Assembly (NCBI RefSeq): GCF_014145145.1
Contig: NZ_JAALEA010000022.1
Span: forward strand, 1-42,792
Source: Dietzia cercidiphylli
Lineage (GTDB): Bacteria; Actinomycetota; Actinomycetes; Mycobacteriales; Mycobacteriaceae
DNA: 42,792 nucleotides
Direction: 5' to 3'
This document shows positions 1 to 6,446 of the stretch, piece after piece. The notes beneath the pieces were generated by a model. The model was given only the letters and a program-made list of their open reading frames with translations, did no database searches and had not been told where the DNA came from. The translations under genes were made by a program, and so were the position numbers. Each line of letters begins with the position of its first letter. The first letter of the stretch is position 1.

Positions 1-26
1 TTGGTAGAGCTACGGACTTTTAATCC
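1..26. repeat. attL core (26-bp direct repeat with attR)
   Basis: These 26 bases are identical to 42767-42792. They correspond to the D-loop through the anticodon stem of a tRNA-Lys gene, including the anticodon loop CTTTTAA. The sequence after base 26 (ATAGTCCC) does not continue the tRNA, so the tRNA 3' half is absent on this side and the base after the core is phage DNA. The core also lies inside the open frame of the repressor gene on the minus strand. Host DNA should begin just left of base 1. Confidence 0.92.
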
Positions 27-314
27 ATAGTCCCCGTTGTTGCCCCCGCTCGGCCCGCCCTGGTGGGGGCCGTTGCTTTCTAGGCCGAGGGTCCACCAGG
101 CGGGCACTTTCCATCGCAACTGCACGCGCTTAGCGATCGCCACCTCATCGGCGACGGCGTTGCGACCGGTCTCCCACGCGTTGTAGGTGGACTCCTTCAC
201 GCCGAGTTCCACGGCGAACTCGTGCTGCGTGAGTTTGAGGTCGCGCCGAATCCGGCGCAGACGGTCGCCCGTAGTCATGTGTGGGATGAAGTCCCCGCTC
301 AGTTCGGTGTTCAT
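1..314 (-). CDS. Cro/CI-type immunity repressor, frame open through attL
   Basis: Helix-turn-helix XRE-type repressor that would silence early lytic promoters and maintain lysogeny. The HTH occupies about residues 17-72 (RLRRIRRDLKLTQHEFAVEL, then ESTYNAWETGRN), followed by a Gly/Pro/Asn-rich tail. The start at 314 is supported by a TTGACA/TAGGGT promoter whose predicted +1 is the A of this ATG; Met13 is an alternative start. The frame has no stop between 314 and the window edge: 104 codons are visible, the last nine or so lying in the att core. In the circular phage the frame would continue at 42766 for 23 more codons to a TGA at 42697-42699, giving 127 aa ending QAVAA. In the prophage the C-terminus is set by host DNA outside the window. 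The gene is divergent from xis. Repressor identity is inferred from HTH, position and orientation. Confidence 0.85.
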   Translation of the reverse strand, partial: MNTELSGDFIPHMTTGDRLRRIRRDLKLTQHEFAVELGVKESTYNAWETGRNAVADEVAIAKRVQLRWKVPAWWTLGLESNGPHQGGPSGGNNGDYGLKVRSST

Positions 315-349
315 GTCCCCACCCTATAAAGCTATTCAAACCGTGTCAA
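314..349 (-). promoter_or_regulatory. Repressor promoter, apparently leaderless
   Basis: On the minus strand TTGACA (344-349) is followed after exactly 17 bp by TAGGGT (321-326), a good TAnnnT -10. Six bases further downstream is the A of the repressor ATG at 314. Transcription would therefore start at or next to the start codon, giving a leaderless mRNA, which is common in actinobacteria. Only a weak GGTGGGG lies where a Shine-Dalgarno would be. Confidence 0.75.
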
Positions 350-360
350 TCCCTACCGCG

Positions 361-439
361 TATGGAAACGTACGCGTGTCGGCTTGACCCGATACGGATG
401 CGTATGCCACGGTATGCACATGGCCGATACGGATACGTA
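361..439. promoter_or_regulatory. Three operator-like 12-bp inverted repeats
   Basis: Three related sites lie in the rep-xis intergenic region and the start of xis: TATGGAAACGTA (361-372), TACGGATGCGTA (393-404) and TACGGATACGTA (428-439). Sites 2 and 3 are perfect TACG-N4-CGTA palindromes and site 1 has one mismatch. Starts are 32 and 35 bp apart, about three helical turns. They are the best candidates for repressor (or Cro/Xis) binding sites. A -35-like TTGACC (384-389) lies between sites 1 and 2, but no convincing -10 for the rightward early promoter is visible. Confidence 0.55.
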
Positions 440-614
440 CTCAGGAGACGAACTCCTCACCCCGGCGCAGGCCATCGCCGTTGCGCACATCTCAAAGTCG
501 ACCCTTCTCCGCGCCGAAGGGGCCGGGAAGATCGCGCCCCTCCGCACACCTGGGGGGCACCGACGTTACCGACGTGCGGACGTCGAAGCTCTGCTCTCTC
601 ACCCTGCCGCATAA
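420..614 (+). CDS. xis: MerR/BldC-like HTH protein, probable excisionase (Xis)
   Basis: Small DNA-binding protein of about 64 aa with the BldC/excisionase-type winged HTH: LLTPAQAIAVAHISKSTLLR, then the signature TPGGHRRY. Such proteins act as recombination directionality factors that bend att DNA and make integrase excise. Its position, divergent from the repressor and first in the rightward operon, fits Xis or a Cro-like switch protein. No Shine-Dalgarno precedes either ATG (414 or 420), so the mRNA may be leaderless. The TTG at 384 would add a peptide unlike the family. Candidate operator 3 lies inside the first codons. The protein ends SHPAA, an ssrA-like -AA tail. Confidence 0.75.
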   Translation: MADTDTYSGDELLTPAQAIAVAHISKSTLLRAEGAGKIAPLRTPGGHRRYRRADVEALLSHPAA

Positions 615-617
615 AGC

Positions 618-648
618 GGCCCCGCGACGGCAGCAACCGTCCGGGGCC
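618..648 (+). promoter_or_regulatory. Hairpin A between xis and antirepressor
   Basis: GGCCCCG (618-624) pairs with CGGGGCC (642-648). Inside it GACGG (626-630) pairs with CCGTC (637-641) around the loop CAGCAA; C625 is unpaired. No U-tract follows, so it is not a standard terminator. Its layout matches hairpins at 32203-32235 and 39861-39896 (GC outer stem, short inner stem, 6-7 base loop ending AA). It could attenuate or process the early transcript. Confidence 0.55.
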
Positions 649-670
649 ATGAACAGAAAGTAGGTCTGTC

Positions 671-1426
671 GTGTCAGATCATACCGGGACTCTCGTCCCG
701 TTCAACTACGGCGACGTGCAGGTGCGCGTCGTCACCGTCGAAAGCGAACCGTGGTTCGTGCTCGCCGACCTCGCCCGCGTGCTGGAAATCAGCGACGTGA
801 GCCGTCTCGCCTCCCGCCTTGACGATGGGGTGCGCCAGACGCACCCCATCCGGGATGCCCTCGGTCGCTTGCAGAACGCGACCATCGTGTCCGAGTCGGG
901 CATGTACGAGGTCGTCATCCGCTCCGACAAGCCGGAAGCCGCCGCGTTCCGTCGCTGGATCACCGGCACGGTGCTCCCGGAGATCCGCCGCACTGGCTCC
1001 TACTCCCCCGCGCCGGCCTTGCCGGTCGATCGGACCGAGCTGCTGGCGCGCGCTGTGCTCGAGGCGACTGCCGCGCTCGAGGAGAAGGAGGCGCACATTC
1101 GCGAGCTCGCGCCGCGGGCGGCGGTGGCGGACGAGCTGATGGACGCGACCGGCCTGCTCAGTCTCCAGGAGCTGGCCAAGGCGCTGGGTTGGGGTCCGAA
1201 CATCCTGTTCCGTGATCTCCGCCGTCTCGGGGTGCTGCAGTCGAACCGGCTGCCGTACCAGCGGTACGCGCACCACTTCGAGGTGAAGCTCGGCACCTAC
1301 AGGCATCCGAAGACGGGCGAGACGATGCCGACCCACCGCCCGTACGCGCGGCCGTCCGCCATCCCTTTCTTCCGCCGCAAGCTCGCGGGCCTGGAGCAGT
1401 CTCTCGATCTCGAGGTGGCGTCATGA
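671..1426 (+). CDS. Phage antirepressor, Bro-N plus KilAC-type domains
   Basis: 251-aa DNA-binding protein of the phage antirepressor family. Residues 1-110 form a Bro-N domain (PFNYGDVQVRVVTVESEPWF, then ALGRLQNATIVSESGMYEVV and FRRWITGTVLPEIRRTGSY). Residues 125-240 resemble the KilAC/ANT C-terminal domain (LMDATGLLSLQELAKALGWG, then YQRYAHHFEVKLGTYRHPKT). Family members inactivate repressors or modulate early transcription. The start is a GTG at 671. Its place right after Xis in the early operon suggests a role in the lytic decision or induction. Its stop overlaps the next ATG (ATGA). Confidence 0.88.
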   Translation: MSDHTGTLVPFNYGDVQVRVVTVESEPWFVLADLARVLEISDVSRLASRLDDGVRQTHPIRDALGRLQNATIVSESGMYEVVIRSDKPEAAAFRRWITGTVLPEIRRTGSYSPAPALPVDRTELLARAVLEATAALEEKEAHIRELAPRAAVADELMDATGLLSLQELAKALGWGPNILFRDLRRLGVLQSNRLPYQRYAHHFEVKLGTYRHPKTGETMPTHRPYARPSAIPFFRRKLAGLEQSLDLEVAS

Positions 1427-1698
1427 TGTACGAACTGCTCGACACGGCGGAGCACCCGATCGTGCTCGTCGCCACGCTCGAAGACATGCCGGAGGGGGAT
1501 CATCCCGCGGGCTGTCCGTGCGGGACCAAGTCCGGCAAGGGCCTCAAGGTCGTCCTCGGTGGCCACGCGCCCACTGCGGTCAAGGCGGTCGGGCTGATCA
1601 CTGCGGTCGCGTCGCTTCTGGCTGACGACGACCTCGCGGACAGTGATTGCCGCGAGATCCGTCGCCAGCTGGCCCGGCTTCTGGCGGTGGCGTCATGA
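1423..1698 (+). CDS. Hypothetical early protein
   Basis: 91 aa, not recognised. It begins with ATG overlapping the antirepressor stop (ATGA). A CPCGTKSGKG turn near residue 31 is followed by Ala/Leu-rich helices and an acidic stretch (LADDDLADSD). The 4-bp overlaps on both sides show it belongs to the early operon and is translationally coupled. Confidence 0.7.
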   Translation: MMYELLDTAEHPIVLVATLEDMPEGDHPAGCPCGTKSGKGLKVVLGGHAPTAVKAVGLITAVASLLADDDLADSDCREIRRQLARLLAVAS

Positions 1699-2084
1699 GC
1701 AGGTTGGAGGTCACTGACCAGTTCGACGCGGCGGCTCACACTGAGCATCTCCGGGCGGTCGTGGAGGCGGAGGAGTTCGCTGGCGGGCCGATGACGCGTA
1801 CGCCGGGGGTGGGACCGACCCTGGACGACCTGTTCGGTCCGCGGCCGAAGCCGCAGCCCGCGGGCGGGGACGGCCCGAAGCCGACGATCTGGGTCGTCAA
1901 GCAGACTTCCGGCGGCAACCTTCGTGTGCTCGCGGAGTGGCACATCACCTACGCCCGCCCGGAGGGGAGTGAGCTGCGGTTCCACAACGGAGACGACAAG
2001 CACCCGGTGGCCACGGTCCGGGCCGGGTCGTGGCACTCGTGCGTCGCTGAGTCCGCGTTGGAGCCGAAGGCGGGTGAGGAGTGA
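1695..2084 (+). CDS. Hypothetical early protein
   Basis: 129 aa, not recognised. The start is the ATG at 1695 in ATGA overlap with the previous gene; a longer in-frame ORF upstream would lie within that gene. The N-terminal half is Pro/Gly-rich. The C-terminal half (from PTIWVVKQTSGGNLRVLAEW) looks like a compact beta-rich domain. No motif indicates an activity. Confidence 0.7.
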   Translation: MSRLEVTDQFDAAAHTEHLRAVVEAEEFAGGPMTRTPGVGPTLDDLFGPRPKPQPAGGDGPKPTIWVVKQTSGGNLRVLAEWHITYARPEGSELRFHNGDDKHPVATVRAGSWHSCVAESALEPKAGEE

Positions 2085-2311
2085 TGGTCCCCGACACTCG
2101 CCCGGCGGCGGAGATCACCGCCGGTGTTCATGCGGTGGCGCATACCGGTCGGCGTAAGCGTCTCGTTCGAGGAATCGACCGGTTCGGTCATCTCGCGACG
2201 CGTGAGCCGTCGGCCTGGGTGTGGGTGGCGAGCCCTCTCGGTCTGGGCCGTCACCAGCTTGTCCAGGTGGCGCTGTCGGAGATCATCACGCATCCGGGGC
2301 GGGCGTCATGA
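2084..2311 (+). CDS. Hypothetical early protein
   Basis: 75 aa from the ATG at 2084, which shares its A with the previous TGA; a GTG at 2081 is an alternative start. The protein is basic, with the run TGRRKRLVRGIDRFG, and could bind nucleic acid. No family recognised. Its stop overlaps the next ATG. Confidence 0.6.
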   Translation: MVPDTRPAAEITAGVHAVAHTGRRKRLVRGIDRFGHLATREPSAWVWVASPLGLGRHQLVQVALSEIITHPGRAS

Positions 2312-2571
2312 CAACCGCCACCACGGCGACGAGCCTCGCGCCGTCTCACGCGATCTCGTGGGATCCGGAGGCCCGAGTGCCCGACTGGGTGGTCCTGGGC
2401 CGGATCCGTGACCTGATCGTCGCTGACCTCCCGGTCCCGGACGACATCTTCGGCTCCGACTCCATCGTCGACTACATCCCGGCCTTGCTCGCGGCGGGCC
2501 ACAAGCACCACGAGATCGAACGCGCGACGGGCGTCAAGCCGTCTCGCCATCTGCCACGGAGGACCCGATGA
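2308..2571 (+). CDS. Hypothetical early protein
   Basis: 87 aa from the ATG at 2308 (ATGA overlap). Acidic core (RIRDLIVADLPVPDDIFGSD) followed by a helical segment (YIPALLAAGHKHHEIERATG). The end could be a small HTH-like helix pair, but the similarity is too weak to name. Sits in the coupled early train. Confidence 0.65.
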   Translation: MTTATTATSLAPSHAISWDPEARVPDWVVLGRIRDLIVADLPVPDDIFGSDSIVDYIPALLAAGHKHHEIERATGVKPSRHLPRRTR

Positions 2572-2792
2572 GAACCACCACACGCCCTGACCGGCCGTTG
2601 CCGGCCCCGCTTCCGTACGCCTCGCAGGCGGGCCGCGGTGAGGCCCCGGCCCCGCGGCCGGCTGAGCCCGTGAACCCGGGCGGACCGCTGATGAGGGAGG
2701 ACGAGCGCACCCTCTGGATCGTCATCGGCTGCCTCGTCGGGTACCTGCTCGTGATGCTGGCCATCGCCTGGCATCTGAACGGGGGCCTGTGA
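2568..2792 (+). CDS. Small membrane protein
   Basis: 74 aa, ATGA overlap with the upstream gene. A Pro/Arg-rich cytoplasmic N-terminus is followed by one clear transmembrane helix at about residues 49-69 (LWIVIGCLVGYLLVMLAIAW). No lipobox or enzyme motif. Function unknown; small single-span proteins are common in actinophage early regions. Confidence 0.65.
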   Translation: MRTTTRPDRPLPAPLPYASQAGRGEAPAPRPAEPVNPGGPLMREDERTLWIVIGCLVGYLLVMLAIAWHLNGGL

Positions 2793-3145
2793 TGGTCGCC
2801 GTGTACATCGATGCCGCGGGTGACGTCCGGTCTGCCAACACGGACGCGCTGATCGCACCCGCGGGCACCACGCCGCGCGAGGCCCGCTTGCGCTCCGCGC
2901 TGTTGGCAGCCGCCGCCGAAGCCCTCCAGAGCTCCGCGACGGCCGGGACGGTGCGCCGCCCCGCACGGTGCCGGCGTTCCGAGGGGATGCCGGCCGTCGC
3001 GGTCCCCACGCCGATCTCCGCTGCCCCGTCGTACGCCCGGACTGTCGGCGAGGCCCGCCGGGTCCTCGCGGTGATCGACGTCGAGCAGCTCGCCGAGGAG
3101 ACCGCCCAGCAGCTCGCTGTGCTCGCCGGGAGGGACGTCCGATGA
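2792..3145 (+). CDS. Hypothetical early protein
   Basis: 117 aa from the ATG at 2792, which shares one base with the preceding TGA (GTG at 2789 is an alternative). Alanine-rich, with two predicted helical stretches (RLRSALLAAAAEALQSS and IDVEQLAEETAQQLAVLAG) separated by a Pro/Arg-rich linker. Not recognised. Confidence 0.6.
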   Translation: MVAVYIDAAGDVRSANTDALIAPAGTTPREARLRSALLAAAAEALQSSATAGTVRRPARCRRSEGMPAVAVPTPISAAPSYARTVGEARRVLAVIDVEQLAEETAQQLAVLAGRDVR

Positions 3146-3396
3146 TCTACCTACGCCGTTCCGGGTCCGGGCTCACCATCGGCAACGGCGACATCTCGTT
3201 CCTTGAGTACGTCGCCCGCGGAGCGCTCGACCGGGGCGAAACGGTCGAGCTGCATATCGACGGCCAGGAGTGGCGGCCGGTCACTTCCTACCAGGAGGTC
3301 AACGACACCCTGCACGAGCTGTATGAGGAGCTCGACGCACGCCGCGACGCCCTCGCCGAGTCGGACCAACTGCCTCTGCTCGGGGACGCGTCATGA
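3142..3396 (+). CDS. Hypothetical early protein
   Basis: 84 aa from the ATG at 3142 (ATGA overlap). A short beta-rich N-terminus (MIYLRRSGSGLTIGNG) is followed by an acidic helix ending ELYEELDARRDALAESDQLP. No family recognised. The start is fixed by the overlap, since the longer ORF upstream runs inside the previous gene. Confidence 0.65.
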   Translation: MIYLRRSGSGLTIGNGDISFLEYVARGALDRGETVELHIDGQEWRPVTSYQEVNDTLHELYEELDARRDALAESDQLPLLGDAS

Positions 3397-3749
3397 GCGT
3401 GTCCCAGTTCTCTGACGTGGTGAAGGCGCGGGTGATGACTCGCTCTGGCGGGTTCTGTGAGGTCCGGGCCGCTGGGTGTTGGGATGAGGGTTCGCAGCTT
3501 CATCACCGGCGTGCTCGCGGCATGGGCGGGTCGAGGGATCCGCGTTCGGGCGGTGCGGCGAACGCTCTGTCCGTGTGCCTTCCCTGCCATGCCCACGCGG
3601 AGTCGAATCGTGATGAGGCCCGCGATATGGGGTGGTTGGTCCGTCAGGGTGTCGACCCGGCGGTGGTGCCGGTGTTCCGGTACCGCAGGTGGGTGTTGCT
3701 GGACGACAACGGCGGCATCACTCCCGTGCCGAGCGGGGTGGCGTCATGA
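3393..3749 (+). CDS. HNH endonuclease-like protein
   Basis: 118 aa with an HNH/McrA-like beta-beta-alpha core: CEVRAAGCWDEG (possible zinc ligands), then LHHRRARGMGGSRD, NALSVCLPCHAHAESN. The His-His-Arg-Arg motif followed by CLPCH is typical of small phage HNH proteins. It would nick or cut DNA using one metal ion, and such early-region HNH proteins may act in recombination or replication. ATGA overlaps both neighbours. Confidence 0.8.
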   Translation: MSVSQFSDVVKARVMTRSGGFCEVRAAGCWDEGSQLHHRRARGMGGSRDPRSGGAANALSVCLPCHAHAESNRDEARDMGWLVRQGVDPAVVPVFRYRRWVLLDDNGGITPVPSGVAS

Positions 3750-3985
3750 TCGCCGGGGAGATCCGCGCTGTCGCGGATCTGGCCGCGCTGCGGGAGTGTC
3801 CGCCGCACACGGTCATCTCGGACGCTCGCGGACATATCGGCACCCTCGCCCAACGTCAGTCGTCCGCCCTCGCTGGCGGCGTGTACTGGGCCGGCATGGG
3901 CGGGATCTGCGACAACAGCACCATCGAATTCCCCGTCCAGGCGTGGTGGCCCAAGCATCCCGCCCTGGTTACCGGCGGCGCGTGA
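3746..3985 (+). CDS. Hypothetical early protein
   Basis: 79 aa from the ATG at 3746, overlapping the HNH gene by 4 bp. Contains PPHTVISDARGHIGTLAQR and an aromatic C-terminus (EFPVQAWWPKHPALVTGG). This resembles small conserved proteins of unknown role in actinophage early regions. No activity can be assigned. Confidence 0.65.
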   Translation: MIAGEIRAVADLAALRECPPHTVISDARGHIGTLAQRQSSALAGGVYWAGMGGICDNSTIEFPVQAWWPKHPALVTGGA

Positions 3986-4290
3986 TGGGCCGCCCAGCCT
4001 GGTGCCGCGAGTGCCGACACGAGATCGCGTGGGCCACGCTCATCCCTTCGGGGAAGGCCGTGCCGCTCGATGTGTCGCCGGACCCGGAGCTGGGCATCTA
4101 TCACCGCCGCTTCATCACTGATTCGACCGGGCGCCGCACCTCGACTGTGGTGCAGCTGTCCGGACATGACCTGACCGAGGCCCGGGACCGGGCCCGCCGC
4201 TATCCCGCTGACCGAGAGAGCCGCTTGTGGGTCCCGCATTTTGCGACCTGCTCGGCCCGCCGACCACACCCAACGGAGACCACCCGATGA
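3985..4290 (+). CDS. Hypothetical protein, possible zinc-binding
   Basis: 101 aa starting at the ATG that shares one base with the preceding TGA. The N-terminus carries CRECRHEIAW, a single CxxC that could be half of a zinc site, with a distant Cys-His context (HFATCSARRPH) at the C-terminus. Function unknown. Its stop overlaps the start of the ParB-like gene. Confidence 0.6.
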   Translation: MGRPAWCRECRHEIAWATLIPSGKAVPLDVSPDPELGIYHRRFITDSTGRRTSTVVQLSGHDLTEARDRARRYPADRESRLWVPHFATCSARRPHPTETTR

Positions 4291-5714
4291 CCACTCTGCA
4301 GATCACAGATCTTCCCATCCATGATGTCTACCCACACCCGCAGAACGTGCGCCGCGAGCTGCGCGGCATCGATGAACTGGCCGCCTCGATCAAGGCCGAG
4401 GGCCTGCATCAGCCGATCATCGTGGCCCCGGCCAGTGCCGGCACCGTCGGCGATCACGTGGACGACGAGGAGTACCTGATCGTGATGGGGAACTCCCGTC
4501 ACGCTGCGTGCGCTCAGCTCGGCTGGGAGACCATCCCCTGCATCATCCGCGACGACCTCGACACCGAAGAGAAGGTCCTCTCGGCGATGCTCGCCGAGAA
4601 CTGCGCCCGCAACGACCTCACCATTACTGAGGAGGGCGACGCGTTCCAGCGGCTCCTGGACCTGGACTTGTCGGCCGCTGCTGTTGGAAAGCGGGCCGGG
4701 CGCTCTCGCAAGCAGGTCACGGACCGCGTCACGATCGCCTCGCAGTCCGACCGGATCCGGCGCGCGGTCGACGACAAGCAGTTGACCCTGTCGCACGCGA
4801 TCGCTCTCGCTGAGTTCACCGACGATCACGAGCTGTACGCCCGCGTCGAGGGCGCGATCGGCACCCCGAGGTTCGAGTACGAACTCGAGCGCGCCAACAC
4901 GATCCGCCGCCACACCCAGGTCCAGGAGAAGCTACGCGCCGACGCCCAGGCGTCCGGCTTCACGGAGGCCAGCGAGCGCGAACTGTCGGCGATGCACAAG
5001 CCAGTCGGCGGGTTCCAGCTCGAATGGCTCGGTTCGACCGCCCCGGAAGATGGGGACGCCACGATCCGGTTCACGGTCACCTCGGCGAACCTTGAGCACT
5101 GGCCGCCGACGATCCGCTACTACCGCCTCGTCACCGTGCAGGACGAGCCCGCCAGCGGCCCGTCAGATGGTTCCGCCGACCCGGCACCAGGAAACCCGAC
5201 GTCGGCCCATGCCGGCCCAGACCTCGCCGCGATCAACGAGCAGCGCAGGGTCGAAGCCGAGGAGCGAAAGACGGCGGCGAATCGTCGCCGCGCCTTCCTC
5301 CGCCAACTGTGGGACGTCGACTTCGCCGTCGAGGATCCAGTGTGGGCTGCCAGTGTCCTGGACTTGCTGCGAATGGCGGTGGCGGAGCGCGGGTACGAAT
5401 GGGAGCCGCTCACCGAGCTCGGCGTCATCCTCACCCACGGTGACGGCGACGACATTCCCGAGCTGCGCGACGGCGACCCCCGACTGGATCCGGCCGAGTG
5501 GTCGTCGCTACGTCTGCAGTTCACCGTGTGGTGGTGCCGCTGGGCCGCGATGGGCGAGCGCGAGCTCTCCAACTACATCCCCGGCTTCTGGGAACCCGAG
5601 ACCGCCAAGTACCTCGAACTGCTCCGCGAGGTGCTCGACTACGAGCTGTCTGACATCGAGGACGCGCTCCTGGACACCTACTACGCCCATGTCGCCTCTG
5701 ATGGTGACGACTGA
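4287..5714 (+). CDS. ParB-like N-terminal domain protein
   Basis: 475 aa. Residues 1-110 form a ParB/Sulfiredoxin-like domain (PHPQNVRRELRGIDELAASI, GLHQPIIVAP, then GNSRHAACAQLGWETIPCII). An HTH-type segment follows (LSAAAVGKRAGRSRKQVTDR). The second half is acidic and aromatic and not recognised. ParB-like phage proteins bind DNA and may hydrolyse CTP or nick DNA, but no ParA partner is present, so a regulatory or replication role is more likely than partition. The start at 4287 is set by the ATGA overlap. Confidence 0.85.
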   Translation: MTTLQITDLPIHDVYPHPQNVRRELRGIDELAASIKAEGLHQPIIVAPASAGTVGDHVDDEEYLIVMGNSRHAACAQLGWETIPCIIRDDLDTEEKVLSAMLAENCARNDLTITEEGDAFQRLLDLDLSAAAVGKRAGRSRKQVTDRVTIASQSDRIRRAVDDKQLTLSHAIALAEFTDDHELYARVEGAIGTPRFEYELERANTIRRHTQVQEKLRADAQASGFTEASERELSAMHKPVGGFQLEWLGSTAPEDGDATIRFTVTSANLEHWPPTIRYYRLVTVQDEPASGPSDGSADPAPGNPTSAHAGPDLAAINEQRRVEAEERKTAANRRRAFLRQLWDVDFAVEDPVWAASVLDLLRMAVAERGYEWEPLTELGVILTHGDGDDIPELRDGDPRLDPAEWSSLRLQFTVWWCRWAAMGERELSNYIPGFWEPETAKYLELLREVLDYELSDIEDALLDTYYAHVASDGDD

Positions 5715-5871
5715 TCCCGCGGCCCGGCTGGCTGCTGCGTGGTGGGACTCCCTGGACGACTCCCGCCGGGTGCAGATCCACCGCTGGATTGCCGGCCGTG
5801 AGGCCTCCCTCGACCACCCGCCCGTCGCCGGGCAGACCGACCTTCTCGACTACCTAGGGACCCGACCATGA
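5701..5871 (+). CDS. Small hypothetical protein
   Basis: 56 aa in the +1 frame relative to the ParB-like gene, starting within its last codons (ATG 5701; an ATG at 5689 is possible). Contains LAAAWWDSLDDSRRVQIHRW, an amphipathic helix. Its stop overlaps the ATG of the next gene. Unknown function; the overlaps on both sides argue it is real. Confidence 0.6.
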   Translation: MVTTDPAARLAAAWWDSLDDSRRVQIHRWIAGREASLDHPPVAGQTDLLDYLGTRP

Positions 5872-6446
5872 CCACTTTCGTTGTCAACGACCCCGCGGTG
5901 TGTGACCAAGTCGCCGAACTGCTGGGCCCGTTCCGTTCCTCTAAGCCCGGCCGTCCGGCCACTAACGACCGTGTCCGTGATCGCGAGGCGCTCCTCGCTG
6001 CTGAGAGGCGCATCGCGGATCTGGAGCAGGACATCAGCCAGACCCAGTATCTGCTCGCCCAGTCGACTGCGAAGCTCGCGGCCGAGCGGGAGGCTCACGA
6101 CGAGACGACCGCCAAGCTGGTCGCCGCCGAGTCGGATCTCGCGCAGACCTCACGCGAGCTCGAGGGCGGCCGCGCCGAGCTCGAAAGGGTACGCGAGGAG
6201 CTGACCGAGAACCGTCGCGAGCTGACCAAGCTGCGAACCCAACCTGCTCCGGCCACGGTGAAGCCGCTGCACGGCAACTCGACCCGGGCCAAGGATCGGG
6301 ACGCGTTCACCGAGCTCGCTCGCCGCATGGACGAGCAGGCGAGAACTCAACCGAAGCCAAGGGCGGACGTCCTTCGCATCGCCGCCGGAGCTGTCCGTGA
6401 CGAGGTCGAGAAGGTGTACGGCACCACTGGAAAGAAGGCGTCATGA
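5868..6446 (+). CDS. Coiled-coil protein
   Basis: 192 aa. After a short globular start, residues 40-125 form a long coiled coil with heptad Leu/Ala and charged residues (LLAAERRIADLEQDISQTQY, then ELERVREELTENRRELTKLR). A basic linker and a helical C-terminus follow. It could be an oligomeric scaffold or a partner for the replication proteins just downstream. It is coupled to both neighbours by ATGA overlaps. No specific family recognised. Confidence 0.7.
   Translation: MTTFVVNDPAVCDQVAELLGPFRSSKPGRPATNDRVRDREALLAAERRIADLEQDISQTQYLLAQSTAKLAAEREAHDETTAKLVAAESDLAQTSRELEGGRAELERVREELTENRRELTKLRTQPAPATVKPLHGNSTRAKDRDAFTELARRMDEQARTQPKPRADVLRIAAGAVRDEVEKVYGTTGKKAS

Noticed and set aside
145-339. 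64-aa minus-strand ORF MNSFIGWGHEHRTERGLHPT
   Set aside because: It is another frame of the repressor region; the neighbouring frame gives a clear HTH protein with promoter.
384-614. Xis start at TTG 384
   Set aside because: Adds YGCVCHG-type residues unlike the family and would place two operator sites inside the gene.
362-652. 96-aa plus-strand ORF over the operator and xis region
   Set aside because: Arg/Pro-rich shadow of xis with no ribosome site.
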